NCBI RefSeq assembly: GCF_032878975.1
Contig: NZ_CP043875.1
Coordinates: 1,356,370 to 1,420,369 of the forward strand
Source of the DNA: Methanoplanus sp. FWC-SCC4
GTDB taxonomy: Archaea > Halobacteriota > Methanomicrobia > Methanomicrobiales > Methanomicrobiaceae
Direction: 5' to 3'
Length of the DNA: 64,000 bases
The notes under the pieces were generated by a model. That model made no database searches. It was not told where the DNA came from and was given only the letters and a program-made list of their open reading frames with translations. The position numbers and the translations under genes are program-made. The number at the start of each line of letters is the position of its first letter. The stretch's first letter is position 1. Of the stretch, positions 9,022 to 18,130 are shown one piece after another.

Positions 9022-10065
9022 CTAATTTTTGCTTAAATATGCATTAATTCTCTCGCCGATATTCTGCTCAAGGTTTCTGTACCAGAATGCATAGTCATAG
9101 CGGTGATAAACACCTTCTGAATATGGACCGATATCAAGATTTTCCCCTTCAGGTATCGTTGTTGTCAGTGCACCTGTTTCCATATTAATCTGTGAACCAC
9201 TGTAATTTTTCACCTCACGCAGAAGTTCACCTGTTGAATCGTTGTAAAACCTTGCACCGAGATTCAGAGAAGGTGATGCATATGTTGAATCTGTTTTCCA
9301 GTTAAGAGGATTTATACAGTTTGCACCCTCCATGAGCATCGGACCCCCGGCTGATGTTACGGACTGTGTATTATATGTGATCACAACTCCGGTATCATTG
9401 GCACCCTCTGCTGCACTAAGACCTGCTTTTTCCAGATCTTCATCAGTTACTGTGTAACCAATGAGATAAGCTGCCACAAGGCGGTTTCTAAGTTCTTCAT
9501 CATCCCCGAAGCGGTTCCTGATAAGCTCTATCAGGGTCATTGTTCCCTGACTGTGACCTGCAATAATAAAGGGACGGCCTTCATTGAGATTGTCGATATA
9601 ATATTCAAAAGCAGACTCAACGTCAACTGCACCTTTTTTAAATTCTTCAGTATCTGTTGCCAGCTTTGCTCCTGACATATCAACAGATGTTGACATCTGC
9701 CTGTAATAAGGTGCAAATACATTGGCATTGGATTCAAAAACACTTGCCTGAGCTTTTAAAATTCCCTGTGCCAGTGATCTGTCAACCGGATCCGTAATAT
9801 CCATTGCCCCTGATTCATTGCTGCTGACTGTCGGGTACACATAAAATACATCCACAGCCTTTTCTGTTTCAGGCAATGAAAGCCAGTTGTATGGGTCTTT
9901 GTAATTTATGCTGTCCTCAGTAGCAGGCACATATGCATCATTTTCATTTGATGATGAATCTGCACTGTTTATACATCCACACGTAAGAATTAAAGACAAA
10001 CCAACTGCTATAAGAAAGAAAGATCTTTTATTCGTTCCTGAAATGCGAATATGATCCCATATCAT
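9022..10065 (-). CDS. DUF3089 alpha/beta-hydrolase-like lipoprotein
   Basis: The 347-residue product has a signal sequence with a lipobox (LILTCGC) near residue 31. The mature part matches DUF3089: VDVFYVYPTV, VFAPYYRQ, and the nucleophile elbow AGHSQGTM with Ser as probable nucleophile. C-terminal HRYDYAFWYRNLEQN is also typical. It is probably an extracytoplasmic esterase or lipase-like enzyme; no substrate is established. Monocistronic, divergent from the large surface-protein gene. Confidence 0.8.
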   Translation of the reverse strand: MIWDHIRISGTNKRSFFLIAVGLSLILTCGCINSADSSSNENDAYVPATEDSINYKDPYNWLSLPETEKAVDVFYVYPTVSSNESGAMDITDPVDRSLAQGILKAQASVFESNANVFAPYYRQMSTSVDMSGAKLATDTEEFKKGAVDVESAFEYYIDNLNEGRPFIIAGHSQGTMTLIELIRNRFGDDEELRNRLVAAYLIGYTVTDEDLEKAGLSAAEGANDTGVVITYNTQSVTSAGGPMLMEGANCINPLNWKTDSTYASPSLNLGARFYNDSTGELLREVKNYSGSQINMETGALTTTIPEGENLDIGPYSEGVYHRYDYAFWYRNLEQNIGERINAYLSKN

Positions 10066-10452
10066 AAATAAAATAGACTAATCTGATTTTTAAATATGAT
10101 CATTTGCAATATAATAAGTTAAAATTAAGCAATTCTCATTTTTTTTGTAAAAATAACATTATAGCAGAATTTTAGGAATTTAAATTTTTATCGACAGCAC
10201 GCTGGCATTTAGGGAAAAATGATATTTTAGAAATACTCTTGTAAAATTGGGACAGAAAGAACGATCTTACAGGAGTTCCAATATAATTTTACGACAAATA
10301 TTGAGGTATTTTGAAATAAATGTTGCAAAATGGATATATCTGCCTTATAAAAATCTTTCAAGCAGTGCTGATTGTTAATTTCAAAGTCAAATAACCAATA
10401 CTAAATATTTTTAAAAAAATATTTTTTTTAGAATAACTTTTTTGGTTGTGAT
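10066..10452. other. intergenic region between divergent surface-protein genes
   Basis: AT-rich DNA with no convincing gene. It contains an imperfect inverted repeat (TGTAAAATTGGGAC at 10240-10253 and GTTCCAATATAATTTTACGA at 10275-10294), a TATA-like CTTATAAAA near 10343, and an A/T palindrome just before 10440. The TATA-like site fits a promoter for the 10453 gene with a leader of roughly 80 bases. Confidence 0.35.
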
Positions 10453-13400
10453 ATGGTGAAAATTCATATAAGAATGCCTGTCGGTCATTTTTTTAGGGAA
10501 AAATTAGCAACTTTTGTGATTTTAACTATATTTCTTGGTTTTTGTGTAATTCCGGGATCTGCATCACTGTTTAATATCCCTTTAGTAAACGATATTCCCT
10601 CAGTTCTTGATTTGGATATAAACAATAAAAATACAATACAGGGCGGAGTGGCCTTAGGAAATGAAATAAAGGATGAAAACATCCTCCAAAACATTTCAAT
10701 ATCCATGCACTCCTTTTCATACAATAAAAAAACAGGTATGTGGAATGCATACAACCCAAAGGAGGATATAAAAGTCTCCACAGGTGTTCCGGGCATATTT
10801 ACCATTAAAACAAAATGCGGATCGTTCCAGATGTTTTTATCAGGCTTGGGGCGCGTATTTTGTCTAAAGGAACCCGGAGATGGCAAATTTGAGGCAGATG
10901 AAAACTGCCTCAATGTTGTTTACAAAGGCTTTACCGAGTGGTACAAAAACAGTGATGGGAGAATAGAGCATGGGATGACTATTTTTGAATCACCTCCCGG
11001 TGACGGAAATCTGGTTGCAGAATTTGTGGTATCAGGGGATTTTGAGCTGTCGTCTGCAGGTGGCAACATATACTTCTCAGATGATTACGGGCGTGTCTTT
11101 GAGTATGGCAGGATTTCTACATTGGATTCCTCCGGAAAGATTCTTGATTCAGCAATTATCCTCTCAAATGGCAGAATATACTGGGAGATTGATGACAGAA
11201 ATGCTGTATATCCAGTAAATATTGATCCCATACTGACGCAGGTGAAGACTCTCACACCCATCAACAAAGGCAATGCTGACCAGTTTGGCTGGTCTGTTTC
11301 TATTTCAGGTGACACTGCAGTTTTCGGGGCACCGAATGCCAATCCAGGGACTATGCCCGCCGATTGCGGCCAGGCTTATGTTTTTTATAAAAATCACGGC
11401 GGCACTGACAACTGGGGAGAAATCAAGAATCTCACAGCATCCGACAGGGAGGCGAGTGACCATTTTGGCTGGTCTGTTTCTATTTCAGGCGATACTGCGG
11501 TTGTCGGTGCTTATAGTGCAGACGTTGGCGGCCAGGCATATATCTTTTCACGAAACAACGGAGGTCCTGACAACTGGGGACAGGTTGCAATCCTGAACGG
11601 CTCTGACACTACGGATGGTGACCAATTTGGCTATTCTGTTTCTGTTTCAGGAGATATTGCAGTTATCGGTGCCAAAGATGCCGATCCAGGGACTTTACCT
11701 GATAACTGTGGCCAGGCTTATGTCTTTTCAAAAGACAACGGGGGTCCAGAAAACTGGGGGCAGATTGCGATCCTTAATGCTTCTGACAAGGCAGGTGCTG
11801 ATTATTTTGGATGTTCTGTTTCTCTATATAATGATACAGCAGTAGTCGGTGCTTATAATGCAGGCGTTGGCGGCCAGGCATATATCTTTTTACGGGACAG
11901 CGGTGGTCTCGGCAACTGGGGACAGGTCAGGATACTGAATGGCTCTGACACTGCCCCTGTTGACCGGTTTGGTAATTCTGTTTCTGTTTCAAGAAATATT
12001 GCAGTTATCGGTGCCTATGAAGCGGATCCAGGAGCTTTACCTGATAATTGTGGCCAGGCTTATGTCTTTTCAAAAGACAACGGGGGTCCAGAAAACTGGG
12101 GGCAGATTGCGATCCTTAATGCTTCAGACAAGGCAGATAGTGACTTCTTCGGCAATTCCGTTTCTGTTTCAGGCAACATTGCAGTAGTTGGAGCTTGGGG
12201 TGCAAGTGGAGGCGTCAATTGCGGTCAGACCTATGTCTTTTCCGGGGACAGCGGAGGCGCAGGCAGCTGGGGGCAGGATCAGATACTGATTGCTCCCGAT
12301 GGTTCAAATTGGGAGTACTATGGCTGTTCTGTTGCTTTCAGTGATGATACTGCAGTTGTCGGTGCTTATGAAGCAAATTCAGGAGTATTGGGTATGTGGG
12401 GTGGAAAGGCCTATGTTGTCATAAACGTTCCTGCACCTACATTCACATCTATCGTGCCTTCATCTGCACTGACAGATAATGCATCTGCCGGTGTTACGAT
12501 AACAGGATCAAATTATTTGGGAAAGCCCGTTATAAAGCTGGAAAAAGCCGGACAGGCAAATATTAACGCAAAAGAGGTTGTAGTTTCTGCAGGAAATACA
12601 ACAATCACCTGTTCGTTTGATCTTACGGGCGCCGCAGCAGGTGCATGGGATATAAATATCACAAATCCCGACTCGAAGTCTGTTACAGCCGCAGATGCAT
12701 TCACAGTGACTGCCGCACCGACAGAAGCCCCATCAGGAGGACGCACAAGTTCAGGCGGCGGCTTAAACACTGATACTGGTGTTTGTTCAGCAAAGAACCT
12801 GAATGCAGGCGATACCGCCTCATTTGGTTTTAAAGACAAGGGTGCTGTATATGGTCTCTTAGTGAAAGTCAGTGAGGACACACCGAATATGATGGTGACT
12901 GTTAAAAAGCAGGGCTATACACCCTCATCAGTTGAAACACCTGATACTAATGTATATGAGTATGAAGAAGTGAAGACATACCACGCTGATAAATCTGCAG
13001 TGACACGCGGAATTTTTGAATTCAAAGTTGCACAAAGCTGGCTTTTCACAAAGGGCTATACTAAGGGCGATATCGTCATGCTCCACTACAAAGACGGTGA
13101 ATGGGTGAGCCTTCCAACGGTGTTTATCCGCGATGATGCCGGTTACTATCACTACACCGCCGAAACACCTTCGTTTTCCTGGTTTGCAATAGGAATAGGT
13201 GAAGGAGAAACAATCCTTGCCGATGAGATACACAAAATAACACCGAAGGAAACAGTCATACCTGCCGTTGAAACAACAGTACCTGTTCAGACAACGGCAC
13301 CCAAATCACCTGAATCTGAACATGCTGATTCAAATACAGGAAGTATAGCGGCGTATCTGTTAGTTATTGCAGTAGTCTTAATTATGCTTGCAGCAGCTGT

Positions 13401-13458
13401 AATATGGCAGAGAAAACAGAAAAAAAAGTATCCTGACTGGTGGAATAAAAAATTCTAA
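10453..13458 (+). CDS. large surface protein: seven-bladed FG-GAP-like propeller, IPT/TIG and PGF-pre-PGF domains
   Basis: The 1001-residue exported protein has, in order: a signal peptide (about 1-40), a beta-rich N-terminal region (40-270), seven repeats of 55-60 residues (about 272-656) of the form DxFGxSVSxSGDxAVxGA...GQAYVF, an IPT/TIG-like domain (FTSIVPSSALTDNASAGVTI, about 660-755), a PGF-pre-PGF domain (about 775-915), a Pro/Thr-rich linker, and a C-terminal membrane helix with a basic tail (KQKKKYP). Seven repeats would close one beta-propeller, as in integrin-like surface proteins. No PGF-CTERM sorting motif is present, so the helix itself is the likely anchor. Probably adhesion or cell-surface structure. 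Confidence 0.8.
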   Translation: MVKIHIRMPVGHFFREKLATFVILTIFLGFCVIPGSASLFNIPLVNDIPSVLDLDINNKNTIQGGVALGNEIKDENILQNISISMHSFSYNKKTGMWNAYNPKEDIKVSTGVPGIFTIKTKCGSFQMFLSGLGRVFCLKEPGDGKFEADENCLNVVYKGFTEWYKNSDGRIEHGMTIFESPPGDGNLVAEFVVSGDFELSSAGGNIYFSDDYGRVFEYGRISTLDSSGKILDSAIILSNGRIYWEIDDRNAVYPVNIDPILTQVKTLTPINKGNADQFGWSVSISGDTAVFGAPNANPGTMPADCGQAYVFYKNHGGTDNWGEIKNLTASDREASDHFGWSVSISGDTAVVGAYSADVGGQAYIFSRNNGGPDNWGQVAILNGSDTTDGDQFGYSVSVSGDIAVIGAKDADPGTLPDNCGQAYVFSKDNGGPENWGQIAILNASDKAGADYFGCSVSLYNDTAVVGAYNAGVGGQAYIFLRDSGGLGNWGQVRILNGSDTAPVDRFGNSVSVSRNIAVIGAYEADPGALPDNCGQAYVFSKDNGGPENWGQIAILNASDKADSDFFGNSVSVSGNIAVVGAWGASGGVNCGQTYVFSGDSGGAGSWGQDQILIAPDGSNWEYYGCSVAFSDDTAVVGAYEANSGVLGMWGGKAYVVINVPAPTFTSIVPSSALTDNASAGVTITGSNYLGKPVIKLEKAGQANINAKEVVVSAGNTTITCSFDLTGAAAGAWDINITNPDSKSVTAADAFTVTAAPTEAPSGGRTSSGGGLNTDTGVCSAKNLNAGDTASFGFKDKGAVYGLLVKVSEDTPNMMVTVKKQGYTPSSVETPDTNVYEYEEVKTYHADKSAVTRGIFEFKVAQSWLFTKGYTKGDIVMLHYKDGEWVSLPTVFIRDDAGYYHYTAETPSFSWFAIGIGEGETILADEIHKITPKETVIPAVETTVPVQTTAPKSPESEHADSNTGSIAAYLLVIAVVLIMLAAAVIWQRKQKKKYPDWWNKKF
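11707..12125 (+). repeat. exact 77-base internal duplication within the propeller gene
   Basis: Positions 11707-11783 and 12049-12125 are identical, 342 bases apart, equal to two propeller blades. Flanking sequence is also similar. Blades 1, 3 and 5 carry the longer PGTxPxxCGQAYVF version and blades 2 and 4 the short VGGQAYIF version, so the propeller appears to have grown by copying pairs of blades. Confidence 0.85.
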
Positions 13459-13613
13459 TTTTTTTGACATTTACTTCTTAAATTGTATTACAATAAAATA
13501 TCTGCCGGTATAAGCATTATTTGAGATTTGTAAAAAAATAAGACTTTTTTGTAAAACAATGCCTAAACTTTTTTTTAAGCACTTAATTATTTTTCCACTC
13601 AGTAATTCATATA

Positions 13614-13790
13614 TCAAACCGGCTCGTATGGGTTTTTGGTATCCAACGGAACTGCAGCCACAATCCCGATATCCATCCTGTCAACATTTAACACCAGATT
13701 AATTGCGACTTTCACATCAGGGGTCTCAAACATGATAACTGTATCATACACTCCCCAACCGTCCATAAGATGCCAGAATGTTTTATCCGC
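13614..13790 (-). pseudogene. C-terminal fragment of a small alpha/beta protein (GYD-like)
   Basis: Read leftward, an open stretch ends at TGA (13614-13616) and encodes GWGVYDTVIMFETPDVKVA followed by NLVLNVDRMDIGIVAAVPLD. The pattern resembles the C-terminal half of GYD-type or related small ferredoxin-like domains. No start codon or N-terminal half is found, because the frame runs into the transposase remnant. I call it a gene fragment with low confidence in the family. Confidence 0.35.
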
Positions 13791-13794
13791 TTAT

Positions 13795-13978
13795 TTGCAT
13801 ATGATCTATGAATATATCTGTGATGACAGAGAGGCGAATCTGCAGATTATGCTTTGAGATGATTGAAAGTCCTGACAAGGGAAAATACAAACAACGAAAT
13901 CGTTTGGAATATGTATTTTCGATAATTAAAAGAAATATCATGAAGCTCTGCAGTAAAGAATATATTATACCAGTTTAA
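13795..13978 (+). pseudogene. C-terminal remnant of a DDE transposase
   Basis: Two short frames, split by stops near 13857, encode HMIYEYICDDREANLQI and then GKYKQRNRLEYVFSIIKRN, ending at TAA 13976-13978. The second phrase resembles the closing E-containing block of IS4/IS5-type transposases (KYxxRxxVExVFSxIKR), and the first resembles the block just before it. No inverted terminal repeats were found. This is a decayed insertion sequence, family unassigned. Confidence 0.45.
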
Positions 13979-14111
13979 GGAAATCAAAACAAGAATTATT
14001 TATACCAATATACTGCCTAAAATTCAGGTTTTCTACATAGTAAAAAACATCAATTTTTCAAAAAATTATGCCATTTAAATTAAAAAATATTCAGTTATTT
14101 GTAAAAAAAAT

Positions 14112-15293
14112 TTAGAGAAAAATTACAGAATAAACCAGATATACAAGACCGGATACAATTGCAGCACAGGGGATTGTCAAAAACCATGCGGCAACAATCT
14201 CACGGACATTACTCCATTTTACAGCGGAAGTATACCCCCTTGTTGTCCCTGCACCCATTATTGAGCCGCTTATTGCATGAGTTGTTGATACAGGAACACC
14301 AAACGAAGTCATAAGAGTCAGAACTCCGCTGCCTGCAATACCTGCCGCTATTCCCTGGTAAGGTCTGATCTTTGTAATCTTGTTTGCCATCTTATCAATC
14401 ACCCTCCACCCTCCAAGAAGGGTTCCAAGCGATATTGCAAGACATGAAGAAATAATTACCCACAAAGGAACATCAAAATCAGAAATAAGACCTCCGGCAA
14501 CAAGCATTGCCGTAATCATACCCATTGCATTCTGAGCATCATTTGCACCATGACCAATTGCCTGAAAAGAACCTGCCAGTATCTGAAAAGGACGGAATCT
14601 TCTGTTTAACTTTGTCGGGTTTGATCTTCTGAATATGCGCATTATAATGAGTCCCAGAATATATGCAGATATCATTCCAAGAACAGGGGATACGACAATG
14701 AAAATTACAACCGCAAGAATACCTTTTATCTCAAGAACACCGGAGATTATTAAAAGCGGTATGGTAAGCGATATTCCGGCGAAAAAAGTTAAAAGGAAAT
14801 TTTTTCTCCAGTCCTCTTTCATAAGATAACAGAATAGTGAACAAAATACTGCAAAAAGTAATCCGCCCACAATAGTGTATGCAATTAGCAATGCAATAGT
14901 AGTAAGGCCAGGCCACATTATCGCACCGATGCCGCCCATGGCAACTCCGGCTCCCAAAAGGCCTCCTACCAGTGCATGACTGCTTGAAACAGGTATTCCG
15001 AAATATGATGCAGCAAATACCCACAGAACAGCACCGACCATTGCAGCAAGAATAAGGTGAGTTGTTAGAAAAGAGGATTCAACAATTCCTTTTCCAATTG
15101 TTTTTGCAATTGCAGTCGAAAACAAAAGCGGCCCAATCATATTAAAGAATGCGGCAAGGCCAACTGCCTTTAACGGCGACAATGCTTTTGTCGCAACGAT
15201 GGTTGCAATTGAGTTAGCCGCATCGTTGAGTCCGTTTACGAAATTAAACATGAGGGCAAGAATAATTCCGACCACTATTACGATTATATCCAT
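14112..15293 (-). CDS. pit: PiT-family inorganic phosphate transporter
   Basis: The 393-residue polytopic membrane protein has both PiT signature repeats, GLNDAANSIATIVATKAL near residue 20 and GANDAQNAMGMITAML near residue 248, in the expected duplicated topology with about ten hydrophobic segments. It imports phosphate by cation symport. It lies five bases after the DUF47 gene in the same operon, the usual arrangement in archaea and bacteria. Confidence 0.92.
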   Translation of the reverse strand: MDIIVIVVGIILALMFNFVNGLNDAANSIATIVATKALSPLKAVGLAAFFNMIGPLLFSTAIAKTIGKGIVESSFLTTHLILAAMVGAVLWVFAASYFGIPVSSSHALVGGLLGAGVAMGGIGAIMWPGLTTIALLIAYTIVGGLLFAVFCSLFCYLMKEDWRKNFLLTFFAGISLTIPLLIISGVLEIKGILAVVIFIVVSPVLGMISAYILGLIIMRIFRRSNPTKLNRRFRPFQILAGSFQAIGHGANDAQNAMGMITAMLVAGGLISDFDVPLWVIISSCLAISLGTLLGGWRVIDKMANKITKIRPYQGIAAGIAGSGVLTLMTSFGVPVSTTHAISGSIMGAGTTRGYTSAVKWSNVREIVAAWFLTIPCAAIVSGLVYLVYSVIFL

Positions 15294-15298
15294 GATTA

Positions 15299-15928
15299 TC
15301 AGGAATGCCTTATTGCAATATCTCCAAGGACGTTTGCAACTTCCTCACATTTGTCAGTTGCAATCTCCAGTGTTTCATAAATATCCTTACGCTTTATAAT
15401 TCTCAATGCATCATCAGTCGTGAAAAGCTCCTGTATTGCATGCCCCAATACGTCGTCAGCAAGATTTTCAAGCCTGTTTATCTCTATGCAATGCTCCTCA
15501 ATAACCTTCGGGTGCTTTAGATCCCGTATTCCATAAATTGCCTTTTGAAGTTCTTCCGACTGTGCCAGAATAAGCCTCGTAAGCTCAATCATGTATTCAT
15601 CTGTTTCATCCAGATCGTAGAAATACATCTGGCGGGCAGTGTCGTCAATGTGGTCAATGATATCATCAAGACCTGATGCAAGACGCGAAATCTCTTCCGG
15701 CTCAATTGGAGTTATGAAACTGCGATTTAATAACTGGTATATCGAGTGTGTGATGTCATCTCCCTTGTGTTCGTAGGTTTTCATTTTGTGGCATTTGTTT
15801 TTGACGTCATCAAAATTCTGAACCATATAATACAAGTGGTTAGCCGCTTTATTCACCGTTTCAGCCTGTTCCTCAAACAAATCAAAAAATAATTTATCCT
15901 GTGGGACAAGCCAGTCTTTCAAACCCAA
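15299..15928 (-). CDS. DUF47/PhoU-like accessory protein of the PiT transporter
   Basis: I choose the TTG at 15928 as start: AGGTGAT lies just upstream and the product then begins LGLKDWLVPQDK (first residue read as Met), the usual N-terminus. A longer ATG frame would start at 16003. The 209-residue protein is all-helical with acidic metal-binding patches such as MKTYEHKGDDITH and SGLDDIIDHIDD, as in PhoU/DUF47 proteins that control PiT-type transport. Operon with pit. Confidence 0.85.
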   Translation of the reverse strand: MGLKDWLVPQDKLFFDLFEEQAETVNKAANHLYYMVQNFDDVKNKCHKMKTYEHKGDDITHSIYQLLNRSFITPIEPEEISRLASGLDDIIDHIDDTARQMYFYDLDETDEYMIELTRLILAQSEELQKAIYGIRDLKHPKVIEEHCIEINRLENLADDVLGHAIQELFTTDDALRIIKRKDIYETLEIATDKCEEVANVLGDIAIRHS

Positions 15929-16003
15929 TTCAAGATCACCTTTAATGTAAATTAGTTTACTCCTGAGTAGAAAAAGACTTTTTGAATCAGGAATAATATA
16001 CAA

Positions 16004-16220
16004 AAAAATAATTCATTAAATTAATGTTAATTTTGTTAACATAATTCTCCCTGAAAATGAAAATTAATAAGATTATTTATTCAGATATTTTCCGGAGATT
16101 AAATTTTTACCTTTATTAATATCCAGATTTCTAAAAATAAATGCGCCTTGAAGAAATGCTATCCCTTTGAATTGGGTTTAGAGGAAAAAAATATGATTAT
16201 AAACCTATCGCGAGACATGA
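16004..16220. other. upstream region of the DUF47-pit operon
   Basis: AT-rich region with the operon promoter. On the minus strand a TATA-like GTATATTATTC sits near 15988-15998. Further upstream is a perfect inverted repeat, listed separately. No gene is seen. Confidence 0.4.
16024..16042. promoter_or_regulatory. inverted repeat, candidate operator of the phosphate-uptake operon
   Basis: ATGTTAA and TTAACAT form a perfect seven-base inverted repeat with a five-base spacer. It lies about 30 bases upstream of the TATA-like sequence of the DUF47-pit operon, where archaeal regulators bind. The regulator is unknown. Confidence 0.35.
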
Positions 16221-16421
16221 AAAAAATCAGTCTTAACTCCAAAAATAAATTCTGAGGATGATTTCACCAGAACATATTATGTTGCCTTTAGTAGAGCAAA
16301 ACGACACCTTTGTTTGGCAATACCTTCTGCAGATCAAAAAGTAATTAAAAATGCGAACAATATGGGGATCATTACTACAAATTTTCGATCTGAACCACAA
16401 AGTACATTGTTCGATTTTTAA
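16221..16421 (+). pseudogene. C-terminal remnant of a UvrD/Rep-type helicase
   Basis: A short frame encodes SEDDFTRTYYVAFSRAKRHLCLAIP, which carries superfamily-1 helicase motif VI (YVAxSRAxxxLxxA), followed by a tail to TAA at 16419. A TGA at 16218-16220 closes the frame upstream and no other helicase motifs are present. It is the tail of a gene otherwise lost. Such helicases often belong to defence or mobile loci, but nothing else of that kind survives here. Confidence 0.5.
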
Positions 16422-16624
16422 CAATACTTAGCTAAAGGATTCAAATATTTCATCATTTTACACTTGCATTTCAGACAATAGAACTCACATTATACCCATA
16501 AATCTGAGCAAAACTGCCAAATTCAGTACAGAAATTTTTGAGATTTAAGGACACAAAACACCATTATACACCAAATGGAAAAATTGACTAAAAAAATTTA
16601 AAAAATTTAAAAAATCCAAGCTAC

Positions 16625-18130
16625 TTATGCAACGTGGATGTATTCAGCAACAAGTTCTGCAATAGCTTTGTCGTTTCCGTAGAGTTTCTCGGAGAGACCT
16701 TCATCTTCATATGCCTTAAGCATCTTGATCCTTGCGTCAATCATTGCTGCAGGGAAAATACCATTTTCCTCGAAAACTGCACGCTTTTCAGCAAGAACAT
16801 CAGCTGATTCCCAGCATGAAACAGGGAGCTGTTTGAGCTGTGCAAGGCGATCCGCGTTCTCCGGTGCGAAGATGTTTACGCTGACGTAGAGATCCTCTGC
16901 CATCTTGAGACCGTCTTTCATGTTGATTCCGTGGAGAGCTCCGATGATTAAACTTGCTACAAGGAGATAAGGATCAGCTGAACCGTCCCCTACACGGTAT
17001 TCAAAGGTCTGCTTTGATGGTCTGACTAATGAAATTGTATCATCACCGGGGTTTGCATCCAGTGTCATACTGGTTAAGCCGTTCCATCCAAGCGGGACAC
17101 GAATAACAACTGAACGGTTGCGGTCTCCCCAGCAGACGTTTGTTGGTGCTTCCTGGTGTGGAACCAAACGGAGGTATGATGTAGGAACTGTGTTTCCAAA
17201 TGCTGTGATTGCGTCACCGATGTCAAGAACGCCTGCAATCATCTTCTTTGCCATATCACTAAGTGCACCGTTTTCAACGAGGAGGTTTTTACCGTCCTTT
17301 TCTGCAAGCATGTGGAAGTGAAGACCTGATCCTGCCTTTCCGACCGTGATCTTCGGAGCAAAGCTGATTTCAACACCATATCTGTACCCAAGCATTCTGA
17401 CCATCCACTTTGCAATGATAAGTGACTCAACAGCTTCCTCAGCAGGCATTGGGAGGAATTCAATCTCGTGCTGTTCGTTATATCTCTCACCCTTGGTAAA
17501 GCATCCTACTTCAGAGTGACCGTATTTAATCTTTCCGCCTGCCTTTGCAATGAGCTTCATTGCTTCGGTACGGATTTCTTCGTATTTCACAAACGGCTCA
17601 GCAGAGTGGTAACCCTTCTGGTCAACAGCCGGGAATGTTTCATCAACATCACCGATTACATAGTATTCGAGTTCTGCAAGGCACTTGAAGGTTGCACCGG
17701 TCTGCTTTGTGAATTCAGCATTTGCCTTTCTAAGAATGTGCTCTGCGGAGGTTTCCAGTGGCTTGCCTTCATTATCATAGTAAGAACAAAGAATCTCAAG
17801 TGTGGGGATTTCTGTAAAAGGGTTAACAAAAGCGGTTCTGTAACGGGGAATTACATAAAGATCACTGCTTTCTGCTCCAACGAATGAGAAGAGACTGCTT
17901 CCGTCAACTCTCTCTCCGTCTGTGAGAATTGTGTCAAGGTACTCCTTTGATGAAATGATAAAGTTAAGCATCTTGAGCTTTCCGTCACCACCTTCGTAGC
18001 GGAAGTTGACCATCTCAATACCTTTTGCTTCACAGAAAGCAATAATATCGTCTTTTGTGAATTCTGAAGGAGATTTATTCAGAAACTGAACGAGATCGTT
18101 CGGATTCATTGCAATATCATTTAAGCTCAT
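16625..18130 (-). CDS. glnA: glutamine synthetase, long (about 500-residue) type I form
   Basis: The 501-residue product has the N-terminal beta-grasp (VNFRYEGGDGKLKML), the YGHSEVGC...EQHEIEFLP block, GSGLHFHM (ATP/metal), NRSVVIRVP and the C-terminal EYRVGDGSADPYL. It condenses ammonia and glutamate using ATP. Typical archaeal GSI is about 440-450 residues with NRxxxxR(I/V)P near SANRSA and HHEVAxGQHEI; this one instead reads HSEVGCFTKGERYNEQHEI and HQEAPTNVCWGDRNRSVV, a form I associate with Bacteroidetes and other anaerobic bacteria. Acquisition by transfer is plausible. Flanked by AT-rich DNA with a helicase remnant. Confidence 0.88.
   Translation of the reverse strand: MSLNDIAMNPNDLVQFLNKSPSEFTKDDIIAFCEAKGIEMVNFRYEGGDGKLKMLNFIISSKEYLDTILTDGERVDGSSLFSFVGAESSDLYVIPRYRTAFVNPFTEIPTLEILCSYYDNEGKPLETSAEHILRKANAEFTKQTGATFKCLAELEYYVIGDVDETFPAVDQKGYHSAEPFVKYEEIRTEAMKLIAKAGGKIKYGHSEVGCFTKGERYNEQHEIEFLPMPAEEAVESLIIAKWMVRMLGYRYGVEISFAPKITVGKAGSGLHFHMLAEKDGKNLLVENGALSDMAKKMIAGVLDIGDAITAFGNTVPTSYLRLVPHQEAPTNVCWGDRNRSVVIRVPLGWNGLTSMTLDANPGDDTISLVRPSKQTFEYRVGDGSADPYLLVASLIIGALHGINMKDGLKMAEDLYVSVNIFAPENADRLAQLKQLPVSCWESADVLAEKRAVFEENGIFPAAMIDARIKMLKAYEDEGLSEKLYGNDKAIAELVAEYIHVA

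Noticed and set aside
10240-10294. Inverted repeat as insertion-sequence ends
   Set aside because: The arms are only about 20 bases apart with nothing between, so they cannot bound an element; possibly a hairpin.
13636-13857. A 73-residue plus-strand gene here
   Set aside because: Its first two thirds are the complement of the minus-strand fragment and its end is transposase-like debris; better read as two remnants.
16233-16424. Minus-strand gene opposite the helicase remnant
   Set aside because: It is cysteine- and aromatic-rich with no domain, and the plus strand shows a recognisable helicase motif.
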